Assembly: GCA_002378745.1 (NCBI GenBank)
Contig: DFRR01000012.1
Coordinates: 3,361 to 35,629, forward strand
Origin: Patescibacteria group bacterium UBA3458
GTDB lineage: Bacteria > Patescibacteriota > Minisyncoccia > Phycocordibacterales > UBA2100
Direction of reading: 5' to 3'
DNA length: 32,269 nt
Part shown: one piece after another, positions 1 to 7,430 of the stretch
Layout: every line of letters begins with the position of its first letter
How positions within the stretch are numbered: position 1 is the first letter of the stretch
Notes under the pieces: model-generated
Database searches by the model: none
What the model was told of the DNA's origin: nothing
What the model saw: the letters and a program-made list of their open reading frames with translations, nothing else
Program-made: the position numbers and the translations under genes

Positions 1-1
1 G

Positions 2-193
2 TTGATACGTCAGATCGACCCGCTCGAACTCGGACCGCTCGACGAGATCGTGCTTCTCAGCACTGCCTTCGCCTTCGCGGGCAAGCGGGCTGGCTATTCC
101 GACGACAAGCTCAACAACGCCAAGGCCTATTTCGACGCCGTCATCGAGCATCTCGGCGCGGCGCCAGCACCGCGCGCGGTCGCTGCGGCGTAG
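2..193 (+). CDS. Hypothetical protein, 3' part of a GC-rich gene (5' end may lie outside the window)
   Basis: An open frame of 63 codons ends at the TAG at 191-193. The first base of the window precedes a TTG, so the true start may lie upstream and this may be only a C-terminus. The peptide ends in an Ala/Pro-rich tail (GAAPAPRAVAAA) and I do not recognise it. By my count 125 of 193 bases are G or C, with strong G/C preference at third positions, while the next kilobase is near 50%. A small hairpin (192-216) and a full terminator (226-263) follow directly, which supports a transcribed gene end. Foreign origin or an assembly junction are both possible. Confidence 0.35.
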   Translation: MIRQIDPLELGPLDEIVLLSTAFAFAGKRAGYSDDKLNNAKAYFDAVIEHLGAAPAPRAVAAA

Positions 194-225
194 TCTCGCT
201 CGCGTAACGCGAGACTGAACTAACG

Positions 226-263
226 GGGCGACTCAGAGCAATCTGAGTCGCCCTTTCTTTTTT
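226..263 (+). terminator. Intrinsic terminator for the gene entering from the left
   Basis: A perfect 12-bp stem (226-237 with 242-253) closes a GCAA loop and is followed by TTTCTTTTTT. The T tract is only on the plus strand. The last seven codons of comEC, on the other strand, run through this stem and T tract. Confidence 0.85.
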
Positions 264-1687
264 ATATACACACCAACTGCAAGCAATATGTACGCAATGC
301 CAACCCACGAAATAGAAAACGCCGGTACGTGCAGCGCGGCAACGGGAAGTTCAGCAAATACTTTTGTAACAGTAATCACATACATGAGCAGCGTATATGC
401 GATTGCAACAAACGGCAGCGCTAGTGTAGACGAAACCATTCCGACGACACCGACGAGAAACACTGCGAGCATCGCAAGCGGTATGAGTGGCAACACTAAG
501 ACGTTTACTACCAACGCCACAAGAGAAACACTGCCCACCATGTAGGTAAGTAGTGGCAGCACTGCTACATAGGTACTTATGGTTGCCCCGACAATATCGC
601 GCAATCCAAGGTACTCGGGAATATACGTAAGATACGGTGTGATCAACGGCAGCCCAACTAATAATCCAAACGTTGCGATAAAGCTTAATTGGAACGACGG
701 GTCATATACCAGCAGGTACGGATTCCACATGAGCATGCCGATAGCGGCAAGCAGTAGTGTGTGTAGTGCGTCATAGCTGCGTCCGAGTGACGCACCGAGC
801 GCACCGATACAGCCCATGATTGCTGCACGCACCACTGTCGCTGACGCGCCAACCAGAATCGTAAAGAGAATGATGCCGACGATGGCGCTGATGTATCGAG
901 CTCGACGAGGCAAAAAAGAAAGTACTGCAATAATGAATAGCGTAATGACTGCAATGTTGTATCCGGAAAGTACCACGATGTGTATGAGTCCGACGTCTCT
1001 GAATTGTTGTGTCAAGGTGTCCCCGAGCGAGCGACGCTCGCCCACGGTAATGCCGCCAGCTAATGCGGCAGTGGGCTCAGGCAATAACCGCTTCAGTGCT
1101 GTGAGGTACGTATGTTTGAGCTCCAACAATACACCAGTCAGTGTAGTGCGATGATTCGTCACCGTTATGTGTTCCGGGAACGCAACGATGTAGTGAATAT
1201 TGTCTTTGGCAAGATAGCCACGATAGTTGAATACGCGCTCAGTATCGCTCTGAAAGTTTTCTACCGTCTCAAGCACGCCGGTCAGCGACACAGTGTCGCC
1301 ATACGCGACATCTGTGTATGGAGATATGCGCACCAATACGTGTTCGTCAAGCGTTTCCGCATCGAGCGTGATGTTGGTATGCCCTCCACGCGCATCCGGT
1401 TCTCGTATGATAGTACCGGTGAGCGTAATGGTTTCTCCCGTTACTACGTGCGTCTCTCTGTACGGAACAGCCAGTTCCATGCGTGAGTATCCAATGGCAC
1501 CACAGAGTAACAACAGTGCAACAAAGAGCACGAGTGTATGCCGTCGCATACACTCGTACCACAGTACTCCAACACACAGTGTCGTGACCACAAGGAATGC
1601 AACAAAAGGCCATCCATAGTCTCCATGAGAACGGACAGCGATGCCGAGCATGAGCCCAACGCATACATACGGAACAACTCGGTGCAT
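233..1687 (-). CDS. comEC: ComEC/Rec2-family DNA uptake channel protein
   Basis: A polytopic membrane protein of 484 residues that should carry single-stranded DNA across the cytoplasmic membrane during natural transformation. The N-terminus has two or three hydrophobic segments, then a soluble beta-rich stretch (about residues 80-180, the DUF4131/OB-like region). The Competence domain follows, with the family motif HIVVLSGYNIAVI near residue 237 and about eight further membrane segments. The C-terminal metallo-beta-lactamase-like domain of long ComEC proteins is absent; the protein stops soon after the last membrane helix. Its final residues KKKGRLRLL are encoded inside the terminator of the convergent gene. 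The pilus genes at 7.4-13.2 kb would supply the DNA-capturing fibre. Confidence 0.88.
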   Translation of the reverse strand: MHRVVPYVCVGLMLGIAVRSHGDYGWPFVAFLVVTTLCVGVLWYECMRRHTLVLFVALLLLCGAIGYSRMELAVPYRETHVVTGETITLTGTIIREPDARGGHTNITLDAETLDEHVLVRISPYTDVAYGDTVSLTGVLETVENFQSDTERVFNYRGYLAKDNIHYIVAFPEHITVTNHRTTLTGVLLELKHTYLTALKRLLPEPTAALAGGITVGERRSLGDTLTQQFRDVGLIHIVVLSGYNIAVITLFIIAVLSFLPRRARYISAIVGIILFTILVGASATVVRAAIMGCIGALGASLGRSYDALHTLLLAAIGMLMWNPYLLVYDPSFQLSFIATFGLLVGLPLITPYLTYIPEYLGLRDIVGATISTYVAVLPLLTYMVGSVSLVALVVNVLVLPLIPLAMLAVFLVGVVGMVSSTLALPFVAIAYTLLMYVITVTKVFAELPVAALHVPAFSISWVGIAYILLAVGVYIKKKGRLRLL

Positions 1688-1739
1688 ACACAGAGCGTAC
1701 CATCCGCCGATATACGAATTGGGTTACGAATGTTGATTG

Positions 1740-2147
1740 CTATCTATTATCAAGCGCTTCGTTTGCAAGCCTGTCGGCATATTCGTTTTTTTCTCGCGGC
1801 ACATGCACATAGCGCACATCGGTGAATCCATTTTTCAAAATAGCTTGTATTCGATTGTATTGTTCTCGCAGTGTGTCTTTTTTTATCTTCCAGTTCCCGG
1901 AGAGTTGTTCGACAACGAGTTTGCTGTCCATGCGGATTTCAAGCGATCGATGCGCAAGCCCAAGCTCAGATACTTTTTCAAGCACCTGCACCACCGCTTC
2001 GTATTCTGCCCAGTTGTTTGTCTGCACACCAAGGAACGAACGTATCTCTGCCAAAACCACATCGCCATCAAACAGTACGGCTCCGGCGGACGCCAAACCG
2101 GGATTATCGCGTGATGCTCCATCTGTGTACGCAATAAGTGTATTCAT
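1740..2147 (-). CDS. rnhA: Ribonuclease HI
   Basis: This enzyme cuts the RNA strand of RNA-DNA hybrids, for example R-loops and primers. The four acidic residues of the RNase H fold are visible in order: YTDGASRDNPG near the N-terminus, the Glu of AEYEAV, the Asp of RMDSKLV, and the Asp of YADRLANEAL near the C-terminus. The length of 135 residues is normal for a minimal RNase HI without a hybrid-binding domain. I start it at the ATG giving MNTLIAYTDG; an upstream ATG at 2171 is in frame but lies inside the likely promoter (2157-2184). It follows comEC in the opposite direction of travel, with a 52-bp gap on the comEC 5' side. Confidence 0.9.
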   Translation of the reverse strand: MNTLIAYTDGASRDNPGLASAGAVLFDGDVVLAEIRSFLGVQTNNWAEYEAVVQVLEKVSELGLAHRSLEIRMDSKLVVEQLSGNWKIKKDTLREQYNRIQAILKNGFTDVRYVHVPREKNEYADRLANEALDNR

Positions 2148-2156
2148 GTACGCCAC

Positions 2157-2184
2157 AGTATACGCGACCATGAGTACGTGTCGA
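2157..2184 (-). promoter_or_regulatory. Promoter of rnhA
   Basis: On the minus strand TCGACA (2179-2184) and TATACT (2157-2162) are 16 bp apart. The -10 ends 9 nt before the chosen ATG at 2147, so the transcript would be leaderless or nearly so. Confidence 0.55.
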
Positions 2185-2209
2185 ACTTTCCGACACGTCG
2201 TAAAAATGA

Positions 2210-3247
2210 TTATTCGAGAAACTCAATAGTGCCAGACTCACCGGCTTCACTTGGATCAATACCAAATTCACAATAGACTCCACCAAATGGGTCTGTTTCT
2301 AATGGTGCACATACTTCAAAGTTTGCACCGTTTTCGTATACGACATAATTGTATGCCACACCGGTTTGCGGGTCTCGCGGAAGTGCAGGTAGATATTTAG
2401 GAACAAGCATAGACAGGTCCGCCGGGTAGCTGTCAGCGTCAACGTAGTATGCGTCGGCTCCAAACTTAATGAACGCAAGATCTGTTCGACGTTGTGTATC
2501 GCGCAATTCTTGTGTAGCGGTATTTTCCTGCATACCACTAATAGCCAGAGACACGAGTGCGATACCGCCACCGATAATCAATACTGCCATAACTAATGCA
2601 GCGAGTGCCTTTGTCAGTGATGACACACGTACCGGTGCCTCTGCAGGCGGGTACAACAACCATCGATATACATGTACGGTGGCAAGTGCGGAAACCGGAA
2701 TGGTAATGAGTAGTCCGATACCGAAGAACAAAGCTCCTAACAAGTTGAATACCACCAGACTCAACCCGAACAGTAATAGATTCCAGCGATGTCCATGTGT
2801 GATTCTCATACTCTCGGTAATCGCCTCAATCGGACCAAGATTACGATCAATGAGCAAGTAGCTAGTGAAGGCAAGTGCAATCATCGCGACGATACCCGGC
2901 ACAATGAACAGTACCAAACCAAAGAGCACAATAATGAGTGTCAAAATAGTTGCACTGAGGTACTTCCAGAACATGTGGAATGGTTCAAATATATCCATGT
3001 AACCGGTTTCAACACGGTCATACACTCGCAATACGATGAGCGTCAACCCCATGTTGAGCACAATCTGTACTGCAAAGTCGAGTATGTTGAACGCGACGCG
3101 CACTCCCCCGGTTGCCGCATCGATGAGTGCACTCGTGAACGCCGATACGAGAGTCGTGAGTATAAACAGACCAATCAAAAAGAACGGTCGTTCTTTGAAA
3201 CGCTCCCATCCGGATGCAAATGCTGCTCGTTTTGAAAAAGTAGGCAT
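2210..3247 (-). CDS. Polytopic membrane protein fused to a pseudopilin-type C-terminal domain
   Basis: This protein has 345 residues in two parts. Residues 1-235 are a membrane domain with about six hydrophobic segments, resembling the DUF975/glycerophosphodiester phosphodiesterase membrane-domain families (NLGPIEAITESMRITHGHRW is a typical repeat of that kind). After a further hydrophobic segment the rest reads like the globular part of a type II secretion G pseudopilin: RDTQRRTDLAFIKFGADAYY, then SYPADLSMLVPKYLPALPRD and a YNYVVYENGANFEV strand. The pilin-type N-terminal helix and cleavage site are missing, so this domain is probably displayed at the outer membrane face rather than assembled. 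The function is unknown. It is followed on the same strand by rnhA. Confidence 0.7.
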   Translation of the reverse strand: MPTFSKRAAFASGWERFKERPFFLIGLFILTTLVSAFTSALIDAATGGVRVAFNILDFAVQIVLNMGLTLIVLRVYDRVETGYMDIFEPFHMFWKYLSATILTLIIVLFGLVLFIVPGIVAMIALAFTSYLLIDRNLGPIEAITESMRITHGHRWNLLLFGLSLVVFNLLGALFFGIGLLITIPVSALATVHVYRWLLYPPAEAPVRVSSLTKALAALVMAVLIIGGGIALVSLAISGMQENTATQELRDTQRRTDLAFIKFGADAYYVDADSYPADLSMLVPKYLPALPRDPQTGVAYNYVVYENGANFEVCAPLETDPFGGVYCEFGIDPSEAGESGTIEFLE

Positions 3248-3292
3248 ACGTAATCGTGTTCACTAATAGTACCGCACTGTATTGCAGAAGAC

Positions 3293-5020
3293 TTACGTAA
3301 TATCCACAATGCGAAGTTCGAGTCTGGTACGACCGGCAAATCGAGAGAGCTCAAGTGTGCACACCACGTCAACCGTTTTGTGTACCTCCGGTTTGTTTGT
3401 AAAAGAGTCCGCGTTTTTAAAAAATGCAATTGCACGAACACCGGTGCTGAATGCGTCCGGAGCAATATGCATTTCTAAGTGTGCGTCTTCTTTCCCGAAT
3501 TGTCGTACGGTTTGTACTTCCATGTTTTTACAGACAAATGTCGGTTTCGCATTCTCAATACCAAACGGTGCAAATGCGGTAAGCGTCCGATGCGTATCAT
3601 GCAGTGCAGTATGTGTGAGTTCCGCATCAACATAGATCGCTTCCGCATTGTTTGAATCAGCCACTTTCTCATGTGCCTTGTTAAAGGTTTCACTCAGTGT
3701 GTGCAAGTGCTCATTGGCGACGGCGAACCCACCGGCATGTGTGTGCCCACCGAACTGTGTCAGTGCGTCGCGTGCTTCGTTGAACAGCGCAACAACATTT
3801 ACTGCACCATTGCCTCGACATGAACCTTTGATGCTCCCCGTCCCCTCTCGCCCCCATAGACAGGTTGTCTTTCCGTATGTTTCCACGAGCGTGTTCGCAG
3901 CGAGTCCCAAAAGTGCCGGGTTCCAGTTTGGATTTCCTGCAACCAGCACCGCCGCATCAGCATCGTCGTGAAAGCGCTCTTTCAATTCTTTCACAATGTG
4001 TGCGACGTGCCCTTTTCGTTTGTTGTTAAGCGTGTCGAGTTCTTTTGCTGTATGTGCTGCTACTGCGTCGTCCGTGGTAGTAAGGAGTGTGAAACCTGCT
4101 TCTGGACTTCCCATGCGCGACGCCGCATTAATGCGGGGGACGATTGAAAATCCGATATCGTCTTCAGTAATGTGTTGTTGCGATACGCCGAGCTTACGAC
4201 AGAGTGCACTGACACCCGGACGTTTTGATTTACGCAACACAAGCAACCCGTAATGCACGAGCGCTCGGTTCTCACCGGTGAGTGGTACCATGTCACCAAC
4301 TGTTGCAAGTGCCACTAAATCGAGTAGCCATTTTTCCCACCCCTCGGGTACATCCGCTATCCATTCCTGTTTTGTTTCACGAGCTTTCTGTAGCAATGCT
4401 TGTGCAAACTTAAACGCCACGCCCGTGCCGCACAAAAATCGATACGGATACGTTTCGTCAGTGCGTTGCGGGTTGATTACCGCAACCGCATCCGGCAACT
4501 CTTCCGGCGGGATGTGATGATCAGTGACAATAACATCAATGCCGAGACTCTTTGCGTATGCGGCAGTGTCAGCGTTTGCAATACCAACATCAACGGTGAT
4601 GATGAGCGTTACTCCCTTGGTGTTAAGTGTGTCGACAGCCTCCTTGTGAAACCCATACCCTTCGGTATCGCGATGTGGGATATAGTTGGTGAAACGTGTG
4701 TAGCCAATTTTCGTGAATACATCGTGTAACAATGCACCACCGGGTATCCCATCAGCGTCGAAGTCACTGTACACGGCGATGTGTTCATCGGAAGCTATCG
4801 CGCGTAGTACTCGGTCGATTGCTATTGGCATGTCCTTGAGGAGAAACGGGTCATGCACATGTGCGTCGTAGTCGGGGTTGAAAAATGTTGCTGCCGCTTC
4901 CTGCGTCGTGATGCCTCGCGCAGCGAGCAACTCCTGTACGAACTCCGGGTATGCACTCAATGCACTCCGCACCTGCTCATCAGGCTTTGCGCGAAGTGTG
5001 TATGGTTTGGATTTTGCCAT
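3293..5020 (-). CDS. recJ: Single-stranded-DNA-specific exonuclease RecJ
   Basis: RecJ degrades single-stranded DNA 5' to 3' in recombination and mismatch or base excision repair. The 575-residue length fits. The DHH domain is clear: YSDFDADGIPGG (residues 84-95, motif I), TVDVGIANAD (motif II) and VTDHHIPPEELPDA (residues 165-178, the DHH triplet). The DHHA1 motif GGHTHAGGFAV follows near residue 415, and a C-terminal OB-like domain ends the protein. Motif I is slightly unusual in having P-G-G where most relatives have T-S. The start is the ATG at 5020, placed 8 nt after a TATAAT box that overlaps the divergent promoter of the HIT gene. Confidence 0.92.
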   Translation of the reverse strand: MAKSKPYTLRAKPDEQVRSALSAYPEFVQELLAARGITTQEAAATFFNPDYDAHVHDPFLLKDMPIAIDRVLRAIASDEHIAVYSDFDADGIPGGALLHDVFTKIGYTRFTNYIPHRDTEGYGFHKEAVDTLNTKGVTLIITVDVGIANADTAAYAKSLGIDVIVTDHHIPPEELPDAVAVINPQRTDETYPYRFLCGTGVAFKFAQALLQKARETKQEWIADVPEGWEKWLLDLVALATVGDMVPLTGENRALVHYGLLVLRKSKRPGVSALCRKLGVSQQHITEDDIGFSIVPRINAASRMGSPEAGFTLLTTTDDAVAAHTAKELDTLNNKRKGHVAHIVKELKERFHDDADAAVLVAGNPNWNPALLGLAANTLVETYGKTTCLWGREGTGSIKGSCRGNGAVNVVALFNEARDALTQFGGHTHAGGFAVANEHLHTLSETFNKAHEKVADSNNAEAIYVDAELTHTALHDTHRTLTAFAPFGIENAKPTFVCKNMEVQTVRQFGKEDAHLEMHIAPDAFSTGVRAIAFFKNADSFTNKPEVHKTVDVVCTLELSRFAGRTRLELRIVDIT

Positions 5021-5028
5021 TAGGTTGG

Positions 5029-5036
5029 ATTATACT
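5029..5036. promoter_or_regulatory. Overlapping divergent -10 boxes of recJ and the HIT gene
   Basis: The 24-bp gap between the two ATGs holds TATAAT on the minus strand (5029-5034) and TATACT on the plus strand (5031-5036), sharing four base pairs. Each box ends exactly 8 nt before its ATG. The -35 elements are weak on both sides. Confidence 0.6.
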
Positions 5037-5044
5037 GCATTGCA

Positions 5045-5458
5045 ATGGAAGACTGTATTTTTTGTAACATTTTGACGGGTTCGATACCGTCACACCGTGT
5101 GTACGAAGATGAGTACACGTACGCATTTTTGGACATACATCCGGTTCACGAGGGGCACACACTGGTAATACCAAAGGTGCACGCAGAAGATGTATTCGAT
5201 GCGTCGTCAGAAGATTGGTCGCGAACTATGCACACTGTACACATGCTTGCCCCAAAGATAAAAGAGGCAACAAGTGCCGACGGTATTAACATCATCGTGA
5301 ATAACAAGCGACCGGCAGGTCAGTTGGTAGACCATGTGCACGTGCACATCGTTCCACGATTTGCGAATGATGGTCTTGTCGGGTTCCCCCAACACGACGC
5401 AACCCCTGAGACACTCGCATCTGTTGCAAACGATATTCGCAAACGTATCGACGTTTAG
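5045..5458 (+). CDS. HIT-family nucleotide hydrolase/transferase
   Basis: HIT proteins hydrolyse nucleoside phosphoramidates or dinucleoside polyphosphates. The signature HVHVHIVPR (His-x-His-x-His) is at residues 99-107, and the N-terminal CIFCNI gives a CxxC of the zinc-binding HIT subgroup. Typical HINT features FLDIHPVHEGHTLVIPK and INIIVNNKRPAGQLVDH are present. The length of 137 residues is usual. Its stop codon overlaps the stop codon of the convergent pgk by three to four bases. Which nucleotide it uses cannot be told from sequence. Confidence 0.9.
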   Translation: MEDCIFCNILTGSIPSHRVYEDEYTYAFLDIHPVHEGHTLVIPKVHAEDVFDASSEDWSRTMHTVHMLAPKIKEATSADGINIIVNNKRPAGQLVDHVHVHIVPRFANDGLVGFPQHDATPETLASVANDIRKRIDV

Positions 5459-6573
5459 TTTTCAGTAAGTGCGTCGATTCCGGGAAGACTTTTGTTGAGC
5501 AGAAATTCGAGCATTGCTCCACCACCGGTTGATACAAAATCAAATTTATCTTCAAGGTGCTCTTTCTGTATCACCGCTACGGTGTCTCCTCCACCAACGA
5601 TGCTGTATGCATCAGTGTCTGCAATCGCGTGCGCAAGTGCAGCAGTCGCAGCATCATATCCTTTTTCATACCACCCCATCGGGCCATTCCATAAAATACT
5701 TTTGTATTTTCCTATGTCGGCAGCGATTGCAGCAATCGTTTCTTCGCCAATATCAACAATCATTTCATCAGGTGCAACAGCACCAACACGAACAGTACGC
5801 GCTGTCTCATCCGGCGCCATCGCTACCACATCAATAGCATCGCGCAGTGCATCATTATGTAAGATGTCTTCCGGAACGCGTCCGTCTTCGACAACCGACT
5901 TACCGACAACAAAACCGCGAGCAGCAAGTATTTCGTTTTGCAGTGCGCCACCGACAAAGACATCGTCATAGGTAGCAAGAAACTTTTTAATCAACGGTTC
6001 TTTCGTTGAAAACTTTGCGCCGCCAAGAATGCACAGTGCCGGATGCTGCGGGTTAAGTGCACTGGTGAGCGCGGTTATTTCGTCGTGTAACAAGAGTCCG
6101 CCAAAACTTGGTATGAGCTTCGGGATACCAACGATGCTCGTGTGCTGTCGGTGACACACTGCAAATGCATCTTGTACAAATATGTCGACGTCGCGTACGA
6201 GCTCAAGCGCAAATGAGTCGTCATTTGCTACTTCGCGTGGATCTTGTCGCATGTTCTCAAGTAACACAATGTCGCCGTTGTGCATCGCGGTAATGTTGAG
6301 CGTGTCTCGCGTTTGCACGAAAGTTATGGGTAGGTGTTTTTCAAGTTCCGTCGCAACCGGTTTCAATGTTTCGTCCTGCTCCCGCCCGATGTGGGCGACT
6401 ACAATTATTTTCGCTCCCTCTTCGTGGAGAAACTGCAATGTCGGCAGTGCTTTACGTATACGAAAATCATTTATGACAACGCCATTTTCGACAGGAACGT
6501 TGAGCCCTGAGCGGACCAGTACTACTTTCCCGGCAAGGGCGCCTTTTTGTTCCTGAATCCAGCGGACGTTCAT
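5455..6573 (-). CDS. pgk: Phosphoglycerate kinase
   Basis: This enzyme transfers the phosphate of 1,3-bisphosphoglycerate to ADP in glycolysis. Both domains are present in 372 residues, a little short for the family. The N-domain has NDFRIRKALPTL, the HIGRE equivalent of HxxR and a DAFAVCHRQH segment. The C-domain has ILGGAKFSTKEPLIKK, WNGPMGWYEKG, VGGGDTVAVI and STGGGAMLEFLLNKSLPG. In the motif usually read as VRVDFNVP it has VRSGLNVP, so the usual substrate-contacting Asp (residue 23) is Gly. The DNA reading at 6505-6507 is clear. tpiA lies immediately upstream with a 2-nt gap, so the two are co-transcribed. Confidence 0.93.
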   Translation of the reverse strand: MNVRWIQEQKGALAGKVVLVRSGLNVPVENGVVINDFRIRKALPTLQFLHEEGAKIIVVAHIGREQDETLKPVATELEKHLPITFVQTRDTLNITAMHNGDIVLLENMRQDPREVANDDSFALELVRDVDIFVQDAFAVCHRQHTSIVGIPKLIPSFGGLLLHDEITALTSALNPQHPALCILGGAKFSTKEPLIKKFLATYDDVFVGGALQNEILAARGFVVGKSVVEDGRVPEDILHNDALRDAIDVVAMAPDETARTVRVGAVAPDEMIVDIGEETIAAIAADIGKYKSILWNGPMGWYEKGYDAATAALAHAIADTDAYSIVGGGDTVAVIQKEHLEDKFDFVSTGGGAMLEFLLNKSLPGIDALTEN

Positions 6574-6575
6574 AG

Positions 6576-7322
6576 TTATTGTGCTGCTTTGATAATACTC
6601 TCGAGCTGCGTCGGGTCGAGACTCGCGCGACCAATGAGCACACCGTCTAAGTCGGGTACTGCAAATATCGCTTCTGCATTTTCTTTGTTTACCGCGCCGC
6701 CGTAAACAACACGAATGAGTTTAAAGGCGCGCTCACCGTATGTATCGCGTATTGTTTTACGTACCAAGAGCATCATCTGATGTACCTCGTGTGCATCCGG
6801 TGCAAACGCGGCACCGATTGCCCATACCGGCTCATACGCGATAGTGATGTTTTTGTACCGTGCCGGTGGCGCATCAGCGAGTGCGGTAACGATTTGTTCC
6901 CGTACCTGCTGAATATGTTCTCCGTGTGCATCGCGTTCGCGTTCACCTACGGCAATAATCACGTCGAGCTTGAGCTCAAGACTTGCGGCAACTTTCATCC
7001 GAACCTGTGCATCGGTTTCCCCAAGTATTCGGCGTTCAGCATGCCCGATAAGTACATGTGTGGCACCACTGTCGCGCACCTGTGCTGGAGAGGTATCTCC
7101 GGTGTGTGAGCCTTCTTGCTCCCAAAATACATGCTGCGCACCAAACTCAATGCGTACGCCACGGTAGCTTTTGGCAAGTTCACGCAAAAAAATGGTTGGC
7201 GGCAGTACCACAATGTCAGTGCCTTTAGTCGTGAGTGAGAGCTTTTTTGTAGCTGCAAACAGCCGCTTGGCTTCATCAAAGCTCTTTGGGTTCATCTTCC
7301 AGTTACAAATCACTGTTTTCAT
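6576..7322 (-). CDS. tpiA: Triosephosphate isomerase
   Basis: This enzyme interconverts dihydroxyacetone phosphate and glyceraldehyde 3-phosphate. In its 248 residues the active-site parts are all visible: CNWKMN (Asn and Lys, residues 6-11), LIGHAERR with the catalytic His, AYEPVWAIG with the catalytic Glu, and VVYGGAVNKEN for phosphate binding. The start is the ATG at 7322, 7 nt after a TGGTATACT extended -10. It heads a two-gene glycolytic operon with pgk. Confidence 0.95.
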   Translation of the reverse strand: MKTVICNWKMNPKSFDEAKRLFAATKKLSLTTKGTDIVVLPPTIFLRELAKSYRGVRIEFGAQHVFWEQEGSHTGDTSPAQVRDSGATHVLIGHAERRILGETDAQVRMKVAASLELKLDVIIAVGERERDAHGEHIQQVREQIVTALADAPPARYKNITIAYEPVWAIGAAFAPDAHEVHQMMLLVRKTIRDTYGERAFKLIRVVYGGAVNKENAEAIFAVPDLDGVLIGRASLDPTQLESIIKAAQ

Positions 7323-7329
7323 ACGGTGC

Positions 7330-7338
7330 AGTATACCA
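7330..7338 (-). promoter_or_regulatory. Extended -10 promoter of tpiA-pgk
   Basis: The minus strand reads TGGTATACT, an extended -10 of the TGnTATAAT kind. It ends 7 nt before the tpiA ATG, so a leaderless message is expected. Confidence 0.55.
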
Positions 7339-7430
7339 TTCGAGAACTACCGCTCACAGCCGAGAGCGTATAGTCTGCATGTGCATCATCATTTCTATCA
7401 ACTGCAAACTGTTAACTATAACCTCTTCTA

